NCBI GenBank assembly: GCA_947846985.1
Contig: CANTUZ010000025.1
Location: 16,180,100 to 16,244,099, forward strand
Direction of reading: 5' to 3'
Origin: Fratercula arctica
Lineage: Eukaryota > Chordata > Aves > Charadriiformes > Alcidae
DNA: 64,000 nt
The translations under genes were made by a program, and so were the position numbers. The stretch's first letter is position 1. The number at the start of each line of letters is the position of its first letter. Positions 56,298 to 64,000 of the stretch are shown here, piece by piece. The notes under the pieces are model-generated. The model did not search any database and was not told the DNA's origin. It saw only the letters and a list, made by a program, of their open reading frames with translations.

Positions 56298-59200
56298 GGA
56301 GGGAGAGCTGCCTTTCCCATTTCACATTGAGCAGAGACAAGCTTCTTGGGCCTGACTCACAGAATTTATGGTCAACACTTGAAGATTGGCTGGACAAGTT
56401 GTTTTTTGCAAGTTGCTTTGGTTTGGTTTAACTTCTCCCCACAGGTATTCAAATGGTCTTTGGTGTGCTCCAGAGGAAGGCAAGAAAGGCTTTTATATTT
56501 ATAGACTTGCTAGGGGAGTGCTCAAGTCCCAGCCAGTCAGAAAAAATCAAAAGAATAATGGAGGAGAAGGGAAACCTTGACCTCATAAGCTTTCAGCATT
56601 GATTAGCTTGTTGGTGTTGGGAAACTTTTCTTGTTTGGGGCAGGCTAGCTGTGAAATGTATGGGGTTTTTTCCCCCTTCTCTTTAATCTGCCTTCTGTAT
56701 TCCCATGGGGAAGGAGGATTCAGTACCTGTCTTCCTGGAGTTCTGCTTCAGAGGAAGCAACTGAACGGACTTGCACACCAGCAGTGGGGGGCTGGGTTGG
56801 TTTTTTTTTCAGAGACTCATCTTCTCAATGTGCCCTTTGGCAAGAGGCTGAGCACCTCCAATTTCCCTCAAAATTGTGTAAGAATCAGTTGCAGACATGA
56901 GCTGCTCCAGAGATGGTCAGAGGTTGTTCTTGCCCTGGAGAGTACAGGAGAGGGAGAGAGACTGCAGAGATGAGCAGCATCTTTCTGACATTTGCCATGG
57001 ACTCCACCATCACTAGCAGCCTTCATTCACAGACACGGAAGCGGGTGAGACATGCACTCAATCCTACCTCTACCCCAGCACCATTCCTCATTCAGGTAAA
57101 TCCCTAGCCCTTAGGCACAGGCTTAGGCTAACATGGGCCTGTCATTCGTACGAGACTGGTAAGAAATTTGCTGAATTCATTGCAGCACAGAAAGCCTCAT
57201 CTGACATCTCACTGATGGCCCGTGTGAAACAACCTCTTGGGTCTCACCTTGGTTCCTCCTAAACACATCTCTATAACAAGCCAGCCCTGATTGCTACTCG
57301 AGCTGTCAAGTGCATTTGAGAGCTGAGGACTAGAAGAGGGAAGAGAGCTGAGAACCTGTTGCACCCCTGGGGATAGCCTCTCTAGGCACACTTACCAGTG
57401 AAATCTCTCACTGCTGAAGTCTATTCATGGTCACCTTTCACAATATCTTTGTCATGTTGGTACTAAAAATGTAAAACAAGACAAAATAAAACAAATCAAA
57501 TTTGCTTATATAGAGTATAGTCTTAGAAATAATGAGTATAGGTATTAATCCCTTCTGCAGTTCTTTTGAGGTCCTTTGACAAAATTTCAGGACCTCAGAT
57601 GACTGCAGTATTTTTCTAAATCTCAAGACAAGAAGACCGTTAATATTAGCACTAGAGAATAAAATTACAGGGCTAGGATATGAGGCTGGAACATCAGACA
57701 CCGCTCAACAGCTTATGGTCATAGCCACACTTCAACTTCTAGCTGCAGCAAGATCAGCTGGTGGGGTTTCCATTTCCAGATGCTCAGTGTCTACCCCACC
57801 ACCTCACTTCTGCCAGCTGAACAGCTCGTGTGATTGATAGCTTCCTGACACGTTTCAAGTCAGCTAGACCAGCAGTGACCTGCTGTCTCAGTCATTTAAG
57901 GTGCATAGGTTGATTTAGAATAAAATGGGTTACAAAGCAAAGCTCAGTGGCAGAGCTAAAGGGGTCCAGCCTTGGGGTTCAGCTCTGTGGGATCAGGGGA
58001 TGATAGCAGTCCCAGCCAGCACAGCTGCAGGCACAAGGGGACAGACTTCATAAGCACAGGCTGTCTGAGGTGACAGGGAACCAAAAACCCAAAAGACTGA
58101 GACTGATCAGACTCTCCACTGGATGCAAATGGAATTTGGGGTTTATTTTCCATACTTTTTTTCAAAATACACTGAAGTAATCTTATGAACCAGCCATCAT
58201 GTGAATGAAGAAATCAGCACATTGGTTTTCAGTGCTTTCAAAAAAAATTGTTTTGTTTTGGATTTCTTTTAAATTCTCAGACAAAAAGTTGTGATTATTT
58301 TTTAAGCAATCAAAACATTTGACTGATCACCTGCATTTTCCACCAAGAAAGGCTTTGAACAAAAATGTAATCCAGCTCTAAATTAGAATCATATAAATAC
58401 CTCAGCTATAGCAGTGAAATGAGTCACACACATAAGTCACATACATAAGTGTTTTCAGAATCAAATTCTGAGATACTAAAATTTGCCAAGAGCTGGGAAT
58501 TCTTCAGATGGAAACCGCTCCAACTATATGGAGGAATTCTTTTCTTATCTTTCTCAAACTCAGAAAGAATTATCATCACCTTAGCAAAAGTATCTTGTTT
58601 CAGAAACATCATACAGAATGTGGCTTCAGGAAGGTGGGGTTTTTTTAAAAAATTAACAACATTTAACAATTAATAGAACTATGTAAGCTAATTGAGTCAT
58701 CCTGGGCTTTAATCAATTTGAAATATTTGGGGCACCAATTTCCACCTTACTGCTCCTTGCTGGAGGTATATTAGAGTTTTAGTGCAATTAAAACGAAGCA
58801 GGAAATATTTTTAGCTAATTGCACTGTGCACCTTGAAGGTAATTTGAAGCTGCAGGCAAAAAAAAAAAAAATATCAGAAGGAGTAACTGAGTGTTGCAAG
58901 CTGGAAGTATGTGTTCCTGGCTGCATTCTGATTTAGAGGGGTGCAGAGGCTAGGCGAGGTGAACAGACTTGGCAGAAGAAGGGTGAAGTCTCACCCCAGG
59001 GGAACAGTCCCATTATATATCACAGGGAAGACAACCCACAAGCGCAAGGCTTCACGTGGGAGATGCTGTAAGGTACAAGTCCTGACATGCAGGGCAGGAA
59101 TGCATATGGATGAGTATTTGCTGCACTTGGAAAGTCTTGCATGACCATGGAGCACAGGGTGCCCCCACCACCCCAACTATGGGCAGTCCAGGTAGCTCCC

Positions 59201-62200
59201 AAGTCCAGCCCTGCCTCCTGCCACTGGCACAGGACCAGGCGTGGGGGAGTCACTGGGGACCCCTGCCAGGGATTTCAGCTGGAAGGAAAGCTGAGGTGTC
59301 CTCCTTTCCTGGATGCAACCCCACACAAGCACCACCCCAACAACTCCTTCCTGCTCCCAGTGAGCAATTACAGACAAAATTCTTCATCCTCAGCCTGGCA
59401 GACAGATGTGCACTATTGTGTCTTGTGACAGGCACTTGGGCCCCAGGTGGGGTGTATCAGGCAACCTACTTGGAGGTCACAGGCAACATAACCCTACCTG
59501 CTGAGATCCATGAGCTGGGTTTGATTAGGGGTCTTGAGACCATCCTAGGAGGTGCTGTTGTCTAGTGGGGAAAAGGAGGGGGGGAATGGGCATAGCATCT
59601 CTATCTCTATCTAACCCTCATCAACAAGAACAGCAGAATGAAGCATCAGGTTCATCAGCATTTTGATAAGCTCTAGTCAATCTACAGAGGGAAATCAGCA
59701 AACCAGTGGCAACTGGACACAGAGGCTTGCTCACAACTTCCCAATTAGACTTGGTTCTCAACCATGTACATTTTTTTAATTAAACTATTGGTACAATGCT
59801 CAGGAGATAGAAAACTCCTTGAGGCCCTCTTGTAATAAAGAACCTTTCATTATGTGCAGAAAGGTAGCTACCACACAGCTTAATTTCCTCTCCCATATAA
59901 TGTTCACCAGCAGCAAAAGCAGGAGTGAGGACTCTATATGAGGCAGGACAAATGTTCCTTAGGGCACAGGACCTATTGAGCTGGACAATAGGAGTGGAAG
60001 AGGCTACAAGCTTTGCTGGAAAAGTAGACACATAATGTACATTTGACCTTTACCATCACTACTGCCCTGCTTCCCAAAATGGCCTGAGTTTATTGCACTG
60101 ACCTTTGCCTGCAAAGCTCTTGGTTGGTAAAGCACAGCTGAGAGAGGAATAGGGAGCCATGGCTATGTTTGCATGAGCAAGTAAATTCTGGATGTTGCTG
60201 AGGAGGGCGACCAGGGCTGTGACTGCTCAGCCCTTACTCATTGCTTCCTACCGCAACCCTGGCTCTGGGCAGACCCGAGCTCCTCCCTGCACCAGCCCAC
60301 CCTGCATCCCCACTCTGTCCCACCCCAGCCCCGCTCATCCTCCCACTACATACCCCCACACTTCCTTCAGGCTTCCTCCACCACCCTGTGATCCCCTTCA
60401 CGCTGTGCCCACCTCTTCTGCCACCACTTAGGGTCAGGGTGAGAAAAGTCAGCACCACGTGGGGAACCAGTGACATTTTCTGACTGGCTGGCTGGCTTCT
60501 CCAAGAGCGGATGCTCCATTGTGGTGCTTTTTCATCCGCTGCTTGAGACTAATGGCTCTAGAAAAAGAGATAAATCAGAGGTGGCACAGCTATTGCTACT
60601 TGACATTTTTTCATCAAACCGGCTGGGGGAGGAGGGGGTGACCAAAAAGTGACATTTTGACCAAACTGGATGTTTCCGCAGCAAATTTTCATTCTAGTAG
60701 ATTAAAAAGAAATGCCAACAGCGCAAAACCCCAAACTGTCTTGATTAAAAATGTTGTCCTTCAAAACACTAAATTCCTGTTAAAAATGGACTGGATTTCA
60801 GATTGATTAAAAAAAGACAAAAATTAATCTGTTCCTCTGGCCACTTCCCACAACACAGATGTGTTTTGGTTTTTAACTAAAATATTCACAGGAAAGAAAG
60901 CCAAAATAATGGCAATTTTCCCCTGGAAAATAATTGTCATTTTTCAAACAGCTCTTAATGTAACATAGTTAAATGAGAACAATCTTAGTAACGACACTGC
61001 ACAGCAAGTCAGTCATATGATTATTTGAAAGAAGGCCATTACAATTTAAGAGCTAATTTTTATTGTCACCTTTAATTTATAAATGGGAAAAATGAGGCAG
61101 GACCATCAAGCATCTTAAAAAAAACCCACAGAAATCATTAGCATTTGAAATGCTTGACTCCCATCTCCCTAATTAGATCACATTAGCTTCTCTGTCTATA
61201 TATGTGTAATTGTCTCTGTTGATATGTGCATATATATATAGTACCTCTGTATGTATACATATACATGATATGTATGTGTGCATATTCATGTATATAAAGA
61301 TTCATATAAACTATCTGCCTCCTTTTTAACCTTCAGATGTTAGAACTGAAGCATCTGACAAAAACATCCTTTTTTTTAATTTCCTAAGAATAGAACACCA
61401 ATGCATTGATGCATTGATTTCTAGCGTAATGATCAGGCTTCATTTAATCCCAACATGGATGCAAAGTCCCCTTCACTGCACTACCTTTCCTGCTCTAAGA
61501 TATTTGGGCTCCTAATCTTGGACTCCCCACGACAGTCTTAGCAGCGGTTGTCGCAGGGATGGAGCCCGTTTTGGAGATCCCTACCTCCTTCCTCCACCTC
61601 CACCAGGCAGTCTGGACAGGAGTCGGGGAAGAGGAGATCTGTGTGGGTTGATGTCAGGGTATGGTGAAGAGGAGGGCTAAGGCAGAGGGAAAGTAGACCC
61701 ATCCAGCATTGGAAGAATGTTGGTGCAGGGGCATAAAGCAGAGAGACAAATTGCTACAGAAATAAGAAGAAAGGCGAGGAGAAAAACACAGGTTGGAATT
61801 TTAATAATATTGGTCAGGCTCAGAGGCAATAGCTGTAAAGATCTGTCACCTGTAGGAAAAATATCTCCACTGCCTTGCTATAGGTGGGCTTGGGCATAGG
61901 CTCCAGCAGATGGAAGGACAGGATCCTGACTGCAGTTTTGGATGGGCTCGCAAACATATGTATGCGTGTGTGTGTAAACAGAGACTAACGCGTATTGCAT
62001 AAAGGTAAAGAAACCTACATATGCGGTGGGCACAAGAGCAATGTTCAGCCATGATCAGAGGCTTAGGTGTGAGCACAGGAGGTTGCCACTTTGGCGCTGG
62101 AAGAAGCAATGGCCTTTGAGTTTCTTCGGAGAGATGTTCCTTGCCTCCAAGGCAGCACAGAAAAAGGGATAGAGAAGACGGTCCATGGAGACTAGGCTAG

Positions 62201-62845
62201 GAAGGACTAGGGGGAAGGACACAGTAGAAATAAGGAGGAATAGGAGGCAGTAGATTTATGCAGTGGAAGAAGAACTTCAACCTGGTAGCCCACCATGATG
62301 GAGGCAGTGTTGGGCCAATTCTGTCATCCTGTGAAGACATGGTGCAATCTTGCATCTGTAGCTGGTTGCATTTGCAAGCTTAGCAGATATATTCATACCC
62401 TGGCAGCAGATAGATGCTCTGAGAGCTGTGTGCAAGATGCTGCACAAGCCTAGCAGTCCCTACCCTATATGGTGAATGTCACAGAGCACAGGAGCTGTAT
62501 ACATTTAAGGATGATCATCTGCACTTTCTTAGTTGGGAAAGGCCTGTCCTTCTCTTCCTTTCAAAAGTTCGTTGCACAGATGGACACAAATCTTGCTCCA
62601 TGTAACAGCTTGACTTTGCCACAGAAATATTCACTAGCGATCCTTCTCCTGTTGAAGCTGGGGCAGTTTGCTACTAGCACCAGCAGAAGACAGGGCAGAA
62701 TCCTTCCTGCTGTACACAGACCCAGAGTCAGGCTGTAACTACCCACAAGGCTGGTGGTGTAAATGGGACCAAAGCTGCCTCAGTGTCTTCTTATCACTCC
62801 TCTGGTAAATCCATCCTTGGAAAATGATCCAGCTGTCTTGGCGGT
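56298..62845 (+). other. Long interval without recognised genes
   Basis: No ORF shows family motifs. AT-rich, TAATTG/TAATTA-containing blocks at about 58680-58850 and 60950-61200 lack repeat character and could be conserved non-coding elements. A C-rich stretch lies at about 60265-60430. No LTR or CR1 was recognised. Confidence 0.5.
61195..61312 (+). repeat. TA/TG/CA-rich alternating pyrimidine-purine tract
   Basis: About 115 bp dominated by TATATA, TATGTG and ACATATAC phrases without a fixed unit; an old, interrupted dinucleotide microsatellite. Confidence 0.75.
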
Positions 62846-63180
62846 TGTCCTGGTTCCGGCAGGGACAGGGTTAAGTATTCCATGCCATGTGAGCCACGCC
62901 CACCCTGAGATTAAAAGGAGGGAGGGGGCAGGCAGTCCGTTCGGAGCAGGCTGGCGCGTCCCGGGTCCGGACTGGCGGGGAGCGGTGGTTACGTAATTGC
63001 GTTTGTATATTTCTCTGTCGGTATTATTGTTGTTGTTTTCTTGTTCCCTTTGCTGTTCTGTTAAACTGCCTTTGTCTCAACCCAAGAGTTTTGCCTTTTT
63101 CTTTTGATCCTTCCCGTACCGGGAAGCGCTGGGCGAGTGACATGTGGTTCTTTGTTGCCATCTGAGGCCAAACCACCACA
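62846..63180 (+). repeat. 5' LTR of the + strand ERVL-type provirus
   Basis: 335 bp from TGTCCTGGTTCC to AAACCACCACA. It shares TTCCATGCCATGTGAGCC, CTGTTAAACTGCC, CCAAGAGTTTTGCC and GTGGTTCTTTGTTGCC with the other LTRs and is somewhat shorter than the 358 and 360 bp copies. There is no canonical AATAAA. Confidence 0.93.
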
Positions 63181-63188
63181 GTCCTTTT

Positions 63189-63206
63189 TGGCACCCAACG
63201 TGGGGC
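63189..63206 (+). other. Primer binding site, Lys-type with one change
   Basis: TGGCACCCAACGTGGGGC starts 8 bp after the LTR. It differs at one base from the tRNA-Lys1,2 primer site (TGGCGCCCAACGTGGGGC). Classical mammalian ERVL elements use tRNA-Leu, so this assignment is notable. Confidence 0.8.
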
Positions 63207-63284
63207 TCGAAGGGTTGAGACAACGACAGAATCCAACTAGAGCTTGAAAAAACGAATTTGTTAGGTAAATAGTCACTGATCACT

Positions 63285-63833
63285 ATGTTGCTTAGTTTGT
63301 TCTCATGGCTGTGTTATGTAAACTCTTATGTGTTTTATGCACTCCCTGTGATGATATTTGTTACTTCTGGGAGGGGGATGAGGATTATCATTTTACTGTC
63401 CTGTGCAATATCGGCTTATGATATGATAACATCACTTGTTAGATGGTTATTTTGGGGTGTTTATGTGGTATTGCTGTCCTGTCCGTACATTGGGCACCAC
63501 CTCTCAGAACTCATTAATAATTACACCCAGTCTATGGGGGAAACAGGGGGGGACACTTTCCCCAGGTCTTTTGCCTCCCTTTTCTCCTTCGGGTCAGGTA
63601 TGACAGCTTTTGAGAATTTTGAATATCCTTGGGATGCTCAGACCAGCATGTTCCTAGTGTTATGTCTCCTGAATATGTTCCAGGTCTCGTTTAGGGTTAA
63701 ACGACTATTTAAGACTACCACCCAGAGATCTGGCTGCAAGGCTGGACAGTCAGGGGTGGCATGGCATGTGGGAGAACATGGGCAGGTACCTAGAGAACTT
63801 CTCACCTCCAATGGTCTGGGACTTCACTCCTGA
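63285..63833 (+). CDS. Hydrophobic ORF in the leader of the ERVL-type provirus, unrecognised
   Basis: ATG at 63285, 182 codons, uninterrupted. It has strongly hydrophobic segments at residues about 1-27 (LLSLFSWLCYVNSYVFYALP), 33-66 (IIILLSCAIS, RWLFWGVYVVLLSC) and 120-132 (SMFLVLCLLNMF), so it would be a membrane protein if translated. The last part is basic and overlaps the gag-like frame by about 70 nt in another frame. I know no assigned function. It could be a chance ORF in a T-rich leader. Its persistence in other copies of the family would decide. Confidence 0.4.
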   Translation: MLLSLFSWLCYVNSYVFYALPVMIFVTSGRGMRIIILLSCAISAYDMITSLVRWLFWGVYVVLLSCPYIGHHLSELINNYTQSMGETGGDTFPRSFASLFSFGSGMTAFENFEYPWDAQTSMFLVLCLLNMFQVSFRVKRLFKTTTQRSGCKAGQSGVAWHVGEHGQVPRELLTSNGLGLHS

Positions 63834-64000
63834 ACAATTACAGGACCCTGATAGAGTAGTAGAATATCTGAAGGGAAAATGTTGTGGCTATTCTAGAGAG
63901 GCACAACTCACCGCACTGTGCTGGGCCCTGGCCAGTATCTACCAGACACTGCTCAGTGCTATGCAGCACCCTCAGGAGAAAGAGACAGAGACCAGACCAG
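63766..64000 (+). CDS. Start of gag of the ERVL-type provirus, cut by the window edge
   Basis: From ATG 63766 (another Met four codons on) the frame is open for 78 codons to the end of the window. It reads GRYLENFSPPMVWDFTPEQL, VVEYLKGKCCGYS and LTALCWALASIYQTL, a small helical, Trp-containing N-terminus compatible with retroviral matrix. It lies about 560 bp after the primer site. It has no stop so far, so this provirus may be less damaged than the one at 37890-42255. Confidence 0.65.
   Translation, partial: MWENMGRYLENFSPPMVWDFTPEQLQDPDRVVEYLKGKCCGYSREAQLTALCWALASIYQTLLSAMQHPQEKETETRP

Larger units (their letters stand above)
62846..64000 (+). mobile_element. 5' end of an ERVL-type provirus, continuing past the window
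   Basis: A complete LTR (62846-63180) is followed within 8 bp by a primer binding site, then a leader with a 182-codon ORF, then a gag-like frame open to the window edge. The LTR belongs to the same family as those at 34979 and 37890. The five bases before it are GCGGT; the matching duplication, if present, lies outside. This is the only copy in the window that shows what the - strand provirus has lost. Confidence 0.9.

Noticed and set aside
59110..59565. Open frame of about 150 codons on + in the 56-63 kb interval
   Set aside because: No family motif, low-complexity Pro/Gln-rich composition, begins without a clear start context and overlaps other chance frames of similar length.

Overview
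The window looks like avian nuclear DNA. It carries CR1 LINEs with the typical octamer-type 3' ends (ATTCTATG repeats), bird-type endogenous retroviruses, and the 3' end of a vertebrate neural gene. No species can be named. There are no bacterial-type genes, CRISPR arrays, rRNAs or tRNAs that I can support.

The only host gene I recognise is on the + strand: the last four coding exons of a CELF/BRUNOL RNA-binding protein, best matched to CELF4 (2364-2426, 4089-4169, 9007-9150, 31414-31541). Phases fit at every junction. Together they encode the end of the divergent linker and the whole third RRM, closing with the family C-terminus ANRPY. The last intron is 22 kb and cuts the RRM3 RNP1 motif. 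The RRM3 exon holds an in-frame internal GT donor that would remove exactly 20 codons.

The other recognisable content is mobile. In the last intron lie an ancient, decayed CR1 fossil (19695-20440), two copies of an LTR-like repeat (10932-11472 and 23934-24474), and a nearly full-length antisense CR1 with ORF1 (SGNH esterase-like) and ORF2 (endonuclease-RT) at 27351-31205. Downstream of the gene are a solo ERVL-type LTR (34979-35336, TSD TTGTA), an ERVL-type provirus on the - strand that has lost nearly all of its 5' LTR (37890-42255, TSD CCATG), a pair of CR1s in opposite orientation (44814-45411 and 45615-47384), a young ERVK-like provirus (49470-56297, TSD GGAGGG), and the 5' end of another ERVL-type provirus running off the window on the + strand (62846-64000).

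The most unusual object is the ERVK-like provirus. Its two LTRs are 353 bp each with five differences, and it has a Lys3-type primer site. Between the LTRs it holds two different integrase segments, two different Env transmembrane segments, a second polypurine tract and the U3 part of a second LTR, while capsid, protease and most of RT are missing. It looks like a mosaic of at least two retroviral genomes that integrated as one unit. Long stretches at 4.2-9.0, 31.5-35.0, 42.3-44.8, 47.4-49.5 and 56.3-62.8 kb hold no gene I can support; a few AT-rich, TAATTA-bearing blocks in them could be conserved non-coding elements.
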